Shown here: positions 16,280 through 23,981 of the stretch, one piece after another
Numbering within the stretch: position 1 is the stretch's first letter
Layout of the letters: each line of letters begins with the position of its first letter
From: Streptomyces sclerotialus
Lineage (GTDB): Bacteria; Actinomycetota; Actinomycetes; Streptomycetales; Streptomycetaceae
NCBI RefSeq assembly: GCF_040907265.1
Contig: NZ_JBFOHP010000002.1
Coordinates: 7,564,001 to 7,628,000, forward strand
Direction: 5' to 3'
Length of the DNA: 64,000 bases
Notes under the pieces: generated by a model
What the model saw: the letters and a program-made list of their open reading frames with translations, nothing else
What the model was told of the DNA's origin: nothing
The model's database searches: none
Position numbers and translations under genes: made by a program

Positions 16280-16828
16280 TCAGGCCATGGAGAACTTGGC
16301 GACGTACTCGTCGAAGGGCTCGATGCCGACTTCTGCACGGAGTTCGTCCATGCGCTCGGGTTCTTCACAGGGCCACGGAACCGGCGCCCCGTCCTGCACG
16401 CCGGCGATCTGAGTTCCGTAGACCTGCTTGCGGCCCTCATTGACCATCGTGCGGTCGCGTAGGAAGGCCAGCTCGCGTGGGCTGGCCGAGCCTGCCGACA
16501 CCGCCTGGTGCATCAACTGGAGGGCACGACGCTGAACGTCGAGCTGCCGGTCGGCGTGCTGAGCGATCAGCCACGCCGCGCGTGCGGCCTCCTCGCCGAC
16601 CAGTTCCGCCGTCGGCCAGCCGTACTCCTCCATGATCTCGCCCAGCCGGTCACCGTGCCGAGCGGTCAGCCGCCGCCACGCCAGCTGCTCGGCGGGGTCA
16701 TCGCTGTTCGCGCGGACTGCGGACTCGTGATCGACCGCAGCCATCTCCGTGAGTTCCACCGCCAGCGCGGCAACGTCGTACGCCACCCTCAACTCCCAGG
16801 TCGGCCATTCTTTTGTGTCCGTCCGCAA
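16280..16828 (-). CDS. DUF6624-like hypothetical protein
   Basis: A 182-residue cytoplasmic protein with the layout I associate with DUF6624: an N-terminal helix region, then RLTARHGDRLGEIMEEYGWP, AAWLIAQHADRQLDVQRRAL and LAFLRDRTMVNEGRKQVYGT, ending with Q-I-A-G-V-Q-D-G. Function unknown; relatives occur next to mobile elements and secreted proteins. The start is uncertain: TTG at 16828 opens the longest form and GTG at 16786 follows a GGGAG. The gene sits between two IS5-type remnants and may have been carried as a passenger (inference). Confidence 0.65.
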   Translation of the reverse strand: MRTDTKEWPTWELRVAYDVAALAVELTEMAAVDHESAVRANSDDPAEQLAWRRLTARHGDRLGEIMEEYGWPTAELVGEEAARAAWLIAQHADRQLDVQRRALQLMHQAVSAGSASPRELAFLRDRTMVNEGRKQVYGTQIAGVQDGAPVPWPCEEPERMDELRAEVGIEPFDEYVAKFSMA

Positions 16829-16917
16829 GCCTAGATGTGCGAAACGGATGTAAAGATCATTCCGGAGAACGGTGACAGGTACCTCCGCGGACCGCGATAA
16901 TGGATCTACCCCCGGAG

Positions 16918-17835
16918 TCAGAGCCGGATAGCTGTGACGATCGCGGTGCGCTGAAAGACATGGACACGCTTGGCGAACCTCGTGGCCACGGCGCGGAAGC
17001 TCTTGAGCGTGTTGATCGTCCGCTCGACGTCGTTTCTGCGCTTGTGAACCGTCTTGTCGAAACTGACGGGCCGTCCGCCCTTACTGCCGCGGCGCTGGCG
17101 ATTGGCCCGCGGGTTCTTCGGCCCGGGGATGGTGTGCTTGATCTGCCGTCTGCGCAGGTAGCGGCGGTTACGCCGGGAGGAGTAGGCCTTGTCGCCGCCG
17201 AGGTGGTCCGGGACGGGTGCGCGGGCGCCCGCCACCGGGCCGGCCGACACGGATGCGTTCCATGACGGGGACGAGATGCGGGGCGTCGCCCCACTGGCCC
17301 GGAGTGACCAGCAAGCCCAGGGGCGGCGCCCGCCTTCTCCGGCGAGGTGGATTTTGCAGGTGTGGCTGCCCGGGAGCGTCCGAGTCCCTCGTCGGGGCGG
17401 TGCTGCCGGGGCGTGCGTCTTTTCCCGGTACCCGCGGTGTTTTCTTGCGTGCTCCGGCGGCGTGCTGGTGGGCCCGGCAGGTGGTGGAATCCACGCTTAC
17501 CATGGACCGGTCGATGCGGCCCTCGGCATCCGCGTCAGCCAGGACGGCCGCATGGTTCTTGTCCCACGTGCCGTCCGCTGACCAGTGTCTGTGCCTCTCG
17601 TACACGGTCTTTCACTTGCCGAACCGCGCAGGCAGATCCCGCCACGGCATCCCGGTGCGCTGTCGGAAGAGGATCCCGTTCAGCACCCTGCGATGGCTCG
17701 TCCAACGTCCGCCCCGCTCACCAGCCTTCGGTAGACGGGGGCGCAGCCGCGCCCGTTCCGAGTTCGTCGGATCCCCTCGTCCCATGTCCATGCCGACGAG
17801 CCGAATTCGGGACGGCCACATGATCCGCCGGACAG
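16918..17835 (-). pseudogene. second IS5-family transposase copy, frameshifted
   Basis: Nearly the whole transposase is present in pieces: MDMGRGDPTNSERARLRPRL and GILFRQRTGMPWRDLPARFG near the 5' end (17612-17821), VYERHRHWSADGTWDKN and VDSTTCRAHQHAAGA (17405-17605), then HLGGDKAYSSRRNRRYLRRR, YKRRNDVERTIN-type residues and ATRFAKRVHVF to the stop at 16918. At least two frameshifts separate them. TGATCCGCCGGACAG at 17821-17835 is the right terminal repeat. No matching left repeat is found beside the stop; the nearest is at 16204. Confidence 0.8.
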
Positions 17836-17840
17836 AACAC

Positions 17841-18650
17841 CTAGGCCGTGGTGGCGTCCTCGAGTTCGGCGGCCAGGTCCGGGTCGGGCTTGGGGATGGC
17901 GCCGAAGTCGTCGTCGGAGTCGGTCTCCAGGCGGAGTACCGCGTCGGTGAGGGAGGTGGTGAAGACCCACCATCTGGCTTCGTAGGCGCGGTGCTGCCGG
18001 GTGCAGCGCTTGACTTCGACGACGACGTCGAGCTGCCCGGTGGCGAACATCAGGTCCGGGGCGGGGGCCAGGAGGGCGGGGCGTTCGGTGAGCATCGGGT
18101 CGATCTCCTTGTCGTACAGGGCGACGGCCTGGTGGTGCCAGTGGAGGGCGGATTCGGGTTCGGCGTACTGGAGGTGGTGCAGGTACAGGCAGCGGGCGGC
18201 GGTCGCGGAGTCGGCGCCGGCGGCGAACTGCCACCAGAACATCGCGGCTTCGTGCCGGTCGGCGAGGTAGAGCAGGCAGGCGAAGGCGAGTGCGCCGGCC
18301 GGCTCGATGCGCGCCGGGTCATCGACGAGCAGGGCCATCGCGGCGATGGCCGCGGGGTCGCGGACGACACGGGAGGAGAGGGAGCCGAGGTGGGCGGCGG
18401 CGCGGGTGTGCAGCGCCGCGGACATGGCGGGACTGGGGGCTTCGCGGTCTTCCGGGCGGCCGCTGGAGTGGCGGGCCCGGCGGGCGCGGTGCTCCATGGT
18501 GGTGGCCTTGCGCCACACCACGCGGCGGGCGATGCGGTTCAGCGCGGCCTGCGTGTCGTAATCGTCGTACTCGTCGGTCAGGACCTCGGCCCGGTCAAGG
18601 GCCCGGTCGAGGGCCCGGTCGAGGGCCGTCCTGTTGTCCTTCCGGCTCAT
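17841..18650 (-). CDS. hypothetical protein coupled to a sigma factor, TPR-like helices
   Basis: A 269-residue soluble protein of unknown function. After an ALDRALDRALDRA repeat at residues 9-21, the body is mostly helical, with paired segments such as ALAFACLLYLADRHEAAMFW and SATAARCLYLHHLQYAEPES that resemble Sel1/TPR helices. The C-terminus (DVVVEVKRCTRQHRAYEARW) looks more beta-like. The start codon overlaps the sigma-factor stop as ATGA, and AGGAAAAGG precedes it. A scaffold or anti-sigma-like role is possible from position only. Confidence 0.65.
   Translation of the reverse strand: MSRKDNRTALDRALDRALDRAEVLTDEYDDYDTQAALNRIARRVVWRKATTMEHRARRARHSSGRPEDREAPSPAMSAALHTRAAAHLGSLSSRVVRDPAAIAAMALLVDDPARIEPAGALAFACLLYLADRHEAAMFWWQFAAGADSATAARCLYLHHLQYAEPESALHWHHQAVALYDKEIDPMLTERPALLAPAPDLMFATGQLDVVVEVKRCTRQHRAYEARWWVFTTSLTDAVLRLETDSDDDFGAIPKPDPDLAAELEDATTA
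18589..18624. repeat. 12-bp tandem repeat, three copies
   Basis: Three copies of GCCCGGTCGAGG (first with AA in place of GA) near the 5' end of the preceding gene encode A-L-D-R units on the minus strand. Confidence 0.9.
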
Positions 18651-19222
18651 ACCTTTTCCTCCTCGGTCGGTTCCCAGTCGAACCCCAGGTAGCGGGCGAG
18701 GCGGCGGCGCGCTCCGTGGACGTGCGAGCGGACGGTGGCGGGGGAGATGCCCATGATGTGGGCGACCTTCTTCGGTGGGTAACCGAGCACGAAACACAAC
18801 ACGATGACGTCGTAGTGGCGTTCGGGCAGGCGGGCGATCGCCGAGTACAGTCCCAGGTTCGATTCGAGCGCGGTCAGCCGGACCCGGGAGGCGTCGCGGA
18901 CGGCGGCGAAGGCCGCGGTGGCGACGAAGGGCACCTCGCGCCCTTTGGCGGCCAGCCGTTTGGTGAGGAACTCCCTGAGAGTGGCCATGGCATAGGCCTC
19001 CACGCTGGGCTCGCGCAGTACCTCGTGCCAGGTGTCGGCCAGCTCGGCGAACACCTCGTCGACGACGTCCTCGGCTTCGGCGCGGCTGTCCAGCTGCAGG
19101 TGGGCGTAGCGGAGGTAGGCCTTGTGGTGCTGCAGGTAGAACGCCGTGAGATCGAGCGGGAGTACCGCGGAGAAGCGGTCGCCGCCTGCGGTGTCGCCCC
19201 AGGGGTTGGGCCGGTCGGTCAC
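18647..19222 (-). CDS. RNA polymerase sigma factor, ECF type
   Basis: A 191-residue sigma-70-family protein. Region 2 is represented by FYLQHHKAYLRYAHLQLDSR, then AEDVVDEVFAELADTWHEVL. Region 4 reads LPERHYDVIVLCFVLGYPPK, then VAHIMGISPATVRSHVHGAR as the DNA-binding helix-turn-helix. It starts at a GTG overlapping the upstream gene stop (GTGA) and ends overlapping the next start (ATGA), so the three genes are translationally coupled. No typical zinc-binding anti-sigma gene is adjacent; regulation may lie with either partner. Confidence 0.85.
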   Translation of the reverse strand: MTDRPNPWGDTAGGDRFSAVLPLDLTAFYLQHHKAYLRYAHLQLDSRAEAEDVVDEVFAELADTWHEVLREPSVEAYAMATLREFLTKRLAAKGREVPFVATAAFAAVRDASRVRLTALESNLGLYSAIARLPERHYDVIVLCFVLGYPPKKVAHIMGISPATVRSHVHGARRRLARYLGFDWEPTEEEKV

Positions 19223-19485
19223 TTGGATCCCTCCCGCGGCTGCCGGCGGTCGGTTCCGTGGACACGGTCCTGCTGCTGGGCGGCGATGTGGGCGGCGCCG
19301 ATCCGTACGCTCGCGCCCAGCAGACGCTTACCTGCTCTGCGTGCGTCGGCTGCGATCACCCGTGCCGTGACTGCCCACGTCAGTGCGTGGGCGGCCATTT
19401 CAAGATCCACCTTTTGGTGTCCCTCCAAGACGCTGGAGAGTGCCCACCCCCGTTGGCACTCAGAGCCGTTGCGGCCCTCACTCAT
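19219..19485 (-). CDS. small hypothetical protein, first gene of the sigma-factor operon
   Basis: An 88-residue protein starting MSEGRNGSECQRGWALSSVL, then VDLEMAAHALTWAVTARVIA, ending RQPREGSK. Residues 30-70 are helical and Ala-rich. Its stop overlaps the sigma-factor start, which supports it as a real gene. The start is uncertain because the frame stays open upstream with no ATG or GTG and no clear ribosome binding site precedes 19485. Function unknown; it could be a small regulator of the sigma factor (inference from position only). Confidence 0.55.
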   Translation of the reverse strand: MSEGRNGSECQRGWALSSVLEGHQKVDLEMAAHALTWAVTARVIAADARRAGKRLLGASVRIGAAHIAAQQQDRVHGTDRRQPREGSK

Positions 19486-19667
19486 CAGCCAATCGGAAAC
19501 GGCCCCCGAATGTTCACGCGCATCTGCAAAATCTTTCGGAACTGATAGATCCGGTCCCTCGCAGCGTCCACCAGAACAACAACTACCCCTTCCGTCACAG
19601 TTGCAACCGGCGCGCGGTGCGCGTGCACGCGCCGCTGCTGTGCGCTCCGCGCCGGTACACGCCGAAA

Positions 19668-19696
19668 AAGGGGCCCCGGGTTGACGGGGGCCCCTT
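19668..19696 (-). terminator. hairpin terminator after the catabolic operon
   Basis: AAGGGGCCCCG and CGGGGGCCCCTT form a strong stem around a six-base loop, 29 bases beyond the stop of the SnoaL-like gene at 19725. The A-tract at 19665-19669 becomes a T-tract in minus-strand RNA, so this is a good intrinsic terminator for leftward transcription. Confidence 0.75.
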
Positions 19697-19724
19697 CTCG
19701 GGCGAGGGGGTGGAGTGGGGCGGG

Positions 19725-20723
19725 TCAGTAGATGTTGGCTTCGACGGCGGGGCCGTCGCCGCGGGTGCTGTTGATCTGGGCCCGCAGGGCGATCTCGTCG
19801 TAGACGCGGAACTCCCGCACGATGCGGCCGCCCTGGATCAGGAACTGGGAGACGCCGAGCAGGGTGACCGGCTGGTCCGTCAGCGGGCCGAAGGCGGGGG
19901 TGCCGCGGTAGGTGCCGTGCATGGTCCACAGGACGGCGACCCGCAGACCGGCGTAACGCTCGGCGTAGTTGGTCTGGATGTCCCGCACTTCGAACCGGGC
20001 GTCGGGGAACGGTGCGACGGTCGACAGCAGATCGGCCTGGTAGCGGTCGGGGCGGATGACGGTCCGGTCGCCGATCGTGTGCAGGAAGAGGTCCCGCACC
20101 ATGAAGTCGTCGACCTTCTGCAGCCGGCGCTGGGTCCAGACCTCGTCGATGAATTCGAGGACCAGCTCGCACTCGGGCCGGTAGTCGTCCGGACGAGGGC
20201 CGCTCACGCCTTCCAGGAGTACGTCCTTCGGCGGCGCCTCCAGCATCGAGCCGGTCCAGCCCTGGAAGCGCAGGGCGCGGGCCGCCTCGTCCGGGTCCTC
20301 TCCGCGCTGCAGGCAGTCGGCGAGCTCGTCGCGCACGACCCACTCCTCGACCATCCGGCCCCTGCGGTAGAGGCAGTTGGCGACCGTACGCTTGCGGATG
20401 GGGATGATCTTCCCGTTCACGAGGTGCTCGTCGGCGGAGAAGACCAGGTGCGAGCTGAGGAAGGCGTCGTTGCCCCGCGCCTCCCACACCACGTCCTCGG
20501 CCTGGCCGACGTGCTGGGGCGTGCTGCCCATCCGCATCGTGCTGCCCTCGATCACACCGTCGCGGCCCACGACGGTGCCGAGGCTCGCGTGGACGATCGA
20601 GTCCGGCTCGTAGTTGTCGACGATGTACGACACGTCCCGGTCGACCCAGATGCGGTCGGTGACCTCACGGATGAAGTCGTCGGGGTCCTGGTACGGGTGG
20701 TAGGCGACGGGGTCCAGCGGCAT
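19725..20723 (-). CDS. double SnoaL/NTF2-like domain protein
   Basis: A 332-residue protein with two tandem NTF2-fold domains: the first around FIREVTDRIWVDRDVSYIVD and GRMVEEWVVRDELADCLQRG, the second around LVLEFIDEVWTQRRLQKVDD and GGRIVREFRVYDEIALRAQI. Such domains include isomerases, hydratases and cyclases that use a buried acidic residue, but many are uncharacterised. It is the last gene of the LacI-controlled operon and is separated from the transporter by a 17-bp repeat array. The start at 20723 follows a purine-rich GGGAGAA. Confidence 0.75.
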   Translation of the reverse strand: MPLDPVAYHPYQDPDDFIREVTDRIWVDRDVSYIVDNYEPDSIVHASLGTVVGRDGVIEGSTMRMGSTPQHVGQAEDVVWEARGNDAFLSSHLVFSADEHLVNGKIIPIRKRTVANCLYRRGRMVEEWVVRDELADCLQRGEDPDEAARALRFQGWTGSMLEAPPKDVLLEGVSGPRPDDYRPECELVLEFIDEVWTQRRLQKVDDFMVRDLFLHTIGDRTVIRPDRYQADLLSTVAPFPDARFEVRDIQTNYAERYAGLRVAVLWTMHGTYRGTPAFGPLTDQPVTLLGVSQFLIQGGRIVREFRVYDEIALRAQINSTRGDGPAVEANIY

Positions 20724-20741
20724 GGGGTTCTCCCTTTTCCG

Positions 20742-20770
20742 ATGTAGGTGTGTATGCGTATGCACTACAT
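20742..20770. promoter_or_regulatory. inverted repeat upstream of the SnoaL-like gene
   Basis: ATGTAG and CTACAT arms flank an inner TATGCGTATGCA. The inner sequence partly resembles the TATGCATACGTAT site found twice in this operon. It lies 18 bases upstream of the start at 20723 and could be a weaker regulator site or an RNA hairpin. Confidence 0.4.
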
Positions 20771-20771
20771 A

Positions 20772-20856
20772 GTTGGCGTACGCACGGTGTTGGCGTACGC
20801 ACGGTGTTGGCGTACGCACGGTGTTGGCGTACGCACGGTGTTGGCGTATGCGCGAT
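20772..20856. repeat. 17-bp tandem repeat, four perfect and one degenerate copy
   Basis: The unit GTTGGCGTACGCACGGT repeats exactly at 20772, 20789, 20806 and 20823, with a decayed fifth copy to 20856. Each unit contains the palindrome GCGTACGC. The array is intergenic between the MFS gene and the SnoaL-like gene, and its unit length is not a multiple of three, so it is not coding. Confidence 0.95.
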
Positions 20857-20899
20857 GGCGGTGCGCGATGGGGGCGGTGCAGTGTTTCCGAGGGAGTGG

Positions 20900-22246
20900 T
20901 CAGCGGGCGAACTTGTCGGCGCCGAGGGGGCTCCGGTACGTCTCCGTCATGAAGGTGGTGATCACGACCAGGGCCAGTACCGCCGCCGCGGCGAGGTAGA
21001 CCCACACGGCGTAGATCGTGTCGAAGCTGGTGACCAGGAGGGCGGCGACGAAGGGCGTGATGCCCATGAAGACGGAGAACGAGCTGTTGTACGCGATGGC
21101 GCCGGCGCTGAACCGGGTGCGGGTGGCGAACAGTTCCGCGGTGCAGACCGTGACGATACCGGTCAGGAAGAACTCCGGGATGATGTAGATCAGTTGGCTC
21201 GCGATCGCGGCGCCGAGAGTGGCCTGTTCGCCGACGCGGAAGGCCAGGGGAACCAGCACGATGCATGCGACGGCCCCCATGATCAGCATCGGCTTGCGGC
21301 CGATCCGGTCCGAGAGGATGCCGGCGAGCGGCAATAGCGGGATGAGGACCGCCACCGACACGGCGTTGGAGACCAGAGCCATCCAGCGGGGCATCCCCAG
21401 CGTCCCGGTCAGGTACTCGGGGTAGAAGGTGACCCAGCTGTAGGACAGGATCGCCAGCATCACACTGACGCCGCAGAAGGCGAGGATCGGCCGCCACTGC
21501 GAGCGCAGCGCCTCCCGGACCGGTGCCTTGACGACGTGGGTGCCGTCCTCCGTGGCGCGGACGAACTCGGGCGTCTCGTCGATGCGCCTGCGCAGCCAGA
21601 TCCCGACCGCGCTGAGGGGGAGCGCGAGGAGGAACGGGATGCGCCAGCCGTAGGAGTCCAGGGCGGCCCCTTCGAACACCGCGCTGGTCAGGGCCGCGGT
21701 GCCGGCTCCGGCGAGGATGCCGAAGAAGCAGCTGTTCGAGGCGTACGAAGCGTAGTACGCGCGCCGCTTGGGCTCCGCCCATTCCACGATGAAGGCCACC
21801 GCACCGACGTACTCGCCGCCGGACACCATGCCCTGGACGACGCGGAGGAGCAGGAGCAGGGCCGGCGCGAGGAAACCGATCTGGTGGTACGTGGGCAGCG
21901 CGCCGATCATGGCGGTGGTCACGCCCATGACCACGATGGTCCACAGCAGCGTCTTCTTGCGGCCCGCCCGGTCTCCCCACCGGCCGACCAGGGTGCCGCC
22001 CAGCGGGCGGAACAGGCACGCGATCGCGATGATCGCGTAGGTGCTCAGCACCGCGACCGCCGGGTCGCTGCCGGGGAAGAAGGCGGGGGCGAGGACCGGG
22101 GCCAGGTAGCCGTAGAGCCCGTAGTCGAACTGCTCGACGAAGTTGCCGATACTTCCCGCGCCGATGGCCCGGCGTATCGCCTTCCGCGTCTCGGGGTCGG
22201 CGGCTTCTCTTTCGCCGGCGGCTGTGGGTGGCGCTACAGCGGACAT
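20900..22246 (-). CDS. MFS transporter, metabolite:H+ symporter (MHS) type
   Basis: A 448-residue twelve-helix transporter. The MHS signature region GSIGNFVEQFDYGLYGYLAP opens helix 1, GRWGDRAGRKKTL is the loop 2-3 MFS motif, and GILSDRIGRKPML repeats it in the second half. Family members (ProP, ShiA, KgtP types) take up organic acids, betaines or aromatic acids with protons. Its place among aldolase, SDR, hydrolase and bicupin genes makes it the likely importer of the operon substrate. A copy of the 13-bp operator-like site lies 40 bases upstream of its start. Confidence 0.9.
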   Translation of the reverse strand: MSAVAPPTAAGEREAADPETRKAIRRAIGAGSIGNFVEQFDYGLYGYLAPVLAPAFFPGSDPAVAVLSTYAIIAIACLFRPLGGTLVGRWGDRAGRKKTLLWTIVVMGVTTAMIGALPTYHQIGFLAPALLLLLRVVQGMVSGGEYVGAVAFIVEWAEPKRRAYYASYASNSCFFGILAGAGTAALTSAVFEGAALDSYGWRIPFLLALPLSAVGIWLRRRIDETPEFVRATEDGTHVVKAPVREALRSQWRPILAFCGVSVMLAILSYSWVTFYPEYLTGTLGMPRWMALVSNAVSVAVLIPLLPLAGILSDRIGRKPMLIMGAVACIVLVPLAFRVGEQATLGAAIASQLIYIIPEFFLTGIVTVCTAELFATRTRFSAGAIAYNSSFSVFMGITPFVAALLVTSFDTIYAVWVYLAAAAVLALVVITTFMTETYRSPLGADKFAR

Positions 22247-22285
22247 GGCTTCTCCGTTCGCGCGGTGAGTGAGGGGGTCAGGGAA

Positions 22286-22298
22286 TATGCATACGTAT
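22286..22298. promoter_or_regulatory. candidate LacI-type operator, site 2
   Basis: TATGCATACGTAT, built from two overlapping palindromes (TATGCATA and ATACGTAT), lies between the aldolase stop and the MFS start. The exact reverse complement occurs at 25893-25905 upstream of the bicupin gene. Confidence 0.6.
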
Positions 22299-22353
22299 GA
22301 ACTGTGGGGACCCTGAAGAGGGCGGTGGGGGACGTCAACAGGTGGGACGCGGG

Positions 22354-23136
22354 TCAGCTGCCGGGTTTTCCGGGCCCGGTGCCGGGCGCCGTGAGGGACC
22401 GGAAGGTGTGCATCAGGACGGCCGCCATGTTGTAGAGCACCAACTGCGCGCCCGCCTGCTCGGCGGCCCTGGCGCCGGCCAGGTCGGGAACGATGGACAT
22501 GACCGCGCGGCCGGCGTCGTGTGCGGCCCCGTGAGCCGTGGCGATGAGCTCCCGCAGTGCCTCCTCGGGAGGGAACCCGCAGTCCACGGCGAGGTCGGCC
22601 GGGCCGACCAGGATCGCGTCGACGCCTTCCGTCGCGGCGATGCCGTCGGCCGCCGAACAGCCCCGCGCCGTCTCGATCATCGCCACGACCAGGGTCTCCT
22701 CGGCGGCGGCGAGATGTTCGGCCGCGGTCACCGTGCCGAACCGGCCCGCCCTGCTGTACGTGGCGAAGCCCCGTTCCCCCAGCGGGGGATAGCGGTCCCC
22801 CGCGACCGCCCGCCGGGCGTCCGCCGCGCTGTCGATGTGCGGGTGGATGATGCCCGCGGCCCCCAGATCCAGGCAGCGCAGGGCGAGCGCGGGCTCCGCG
22901 GTACCGACCCGGACGAGTACGTCGATGCCCTGCGCGGCAGCGGCGGTGAGGTGGTGCTGGAGTGCCGTCATGTCGGCCGGGCCGTGTTCGCAGTCGATGA
23001 CCACGTAGTCCAGGCCGGCGACCCCCACCATCTCCACCAGCGTCTCCGACGGGAGCCGGAGCAGTGCGCCATAAAGACGTTCGCCCGCGGCCAGCCGCCG
23101 TTTGAGGGAGGGGCGTCCCGCCGCGCCGGCCGTCAT
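22354..23136 (-). CDS. HpcH/HpaI family aldolase
   Basis: A 260-residue class II pyruvate-type aldolase with the (beta/alpha)8 fold. Seen: LDYVVIDCEHGPADMTALQH near residue 43 (the D-x-E-H-G segment), GAAGIIHPHIDSAADARRAV, then VVAMIETARG with the metal-binding Glu and ILVGPADLAVD with the metal-binding Asp. Relatives cleave 2-keto-3-deoxy sugar acids or 4-hydroxy-2-oxo acids into pyruvate and an aldehyde, which places it as the carbon-splitting step of the pathway. The start overlaps the SDR stop (ATGA). Confidence 0.88.
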   Translation of the reverse strand: MTAGAAGRPSLKRRLAAGERLYGALLRLPSETLVEMVGVAGLDYVVIDCEHGPADMTALQHHLTAAAAQGIDVLVRVGTAEPALALRCLDLGAAGIIHPHIDSAADARRAVAGDRYPPLGERGFATYSRAGRFGTVTAAEHLAAAEETLVVAMIETARGCSAADGIAATEGVDAILVGPADLAVDCGFPPEEALRELIATAHGAAHDAGRAVMSIVPDLAGARAAEQAGAQLVLYNMAAVLMHTFRSLTAPGTGPGKPGS

Positions 23137-23939
23137 CGCGCCACCATCCCCGCCGACAGGTCGATGTCGGCACCGCACAGGCCCGGCATCCGCAGCATCG
23201 CCGTCACGGCCGCGCCCACCTCTTCCCCGGTGACCATCCGGCCGAGGGCCGACCGGGACACGAAGGCCGCTTCCGCCTCCTCGTAACTGCTGCCGGTCCG
23301 CGCCGCCTCCAGGCGGAAGTTGCGCTCCATCCGCGGGCCCGCGACCGGGCCGGGGGAGAGGGAGTTCACCGTGACGCCCAGCGGGCCCACCTCGCCCGCC
23401 AGCGTCGTGGTGAGGCCGATGACCGCCATCTTCGACGCGCAGTAGGGGGTGCGCCGCAGCAGCGGCCGCTTCCCCGACACCGAGGCGATGTTGATGACGT
23501 CCCCCGCGCCCCGCGCCGTCATGGCGGGCAGGAAGGCGCGGCACATCAGGAACACCCCGCGGACGTTGACGGCGAAGACCTCGTCCCAGTCGTCCGCCGG
23601 GATGTCGGTCAGCGGGGCCACCGGTCCCGCGATACCCGCGTTGTTGACGAGGACCGAGATCTCCTCGTCGGCGAGGCTTGCGGCGAGCGCCGCCACGTCG
23701 GAGGGGTCGGACACGTCGCAGACCCGGTGGGTGACGTCCGGGCCGAGCCGCGTCGCGGTCTCCTTGAGGGTCTGCTCGTCGCGGCCGGTGATCACCACTC
23801 GCGCGCCGTCGGACAGCAGCGCCCGTGTGATGGCGGCGCCGAGCCCGCTGCCGCCACCGCTGACGAGTGCGGTGCGTCCGGCCAGCGGCGCCGCGGGCAC
23901 TTCGTCCGCGTGGTCGGGTGACGTGGGATGAGGTGGCAT
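23133..23939 (-). CDS. short-chain dehydrogenase/reductase
   Basis: A 268-residue SDR. The cofactor loop is VSGGGSGLGAAITRALLSDG, the NNAG motif occurs in LVNNAGIAGPV, catalytic Ser in VINIASVSGKRP and the active-site pair in YCASKMAVIGL. GRDEQTLKE after the second strand suggests NADP or NAD use without deciding it. As part of the LacI-controlled operon it probably oxidises a hydroxyl to the keto group needed by the aldolase (inference). Confidence 0.9.
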   Translation of the reverse strand: MPPHPTSPDHADEVPAAPLAGRTALVSGGGSGLGAAITRALLSDGARVVITGRDEQTLKETATRLGPDVTHRVCDVSDPSDVAALAASLADEEISVLVNNAGIAGPVAPLTDIPADDWDEVFAVNVRGVFLMCRAFLPAMTARGAGDVINIASVSGKRPLLRRTPYCASKMAVIGLTTTLAGEVGPLGVTVNSLSPGPVAGPRMERNFRLEAARTGSSYEEAEAAFVSRSALGRMVTGEEVGAAVTAMLRMPGLCGADIDLSAGMVAR

Positions 23940-23981
23940 GGGGGACTCTCCTCGGAGCGAGTGCGGAAGGGGGAGCGGTGT

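Noticed and set aside
17217..18692. 491-codon plus-strand frame
   Set aside because: It spans the IS relic and runs opposite the 269-aa gene; it is a composite shadow without any domain.
20772..20856. Possible CRISPR array
   Set aside because: The 17-bp copies are directly abutting, with no spacers, and there are no cas genes.
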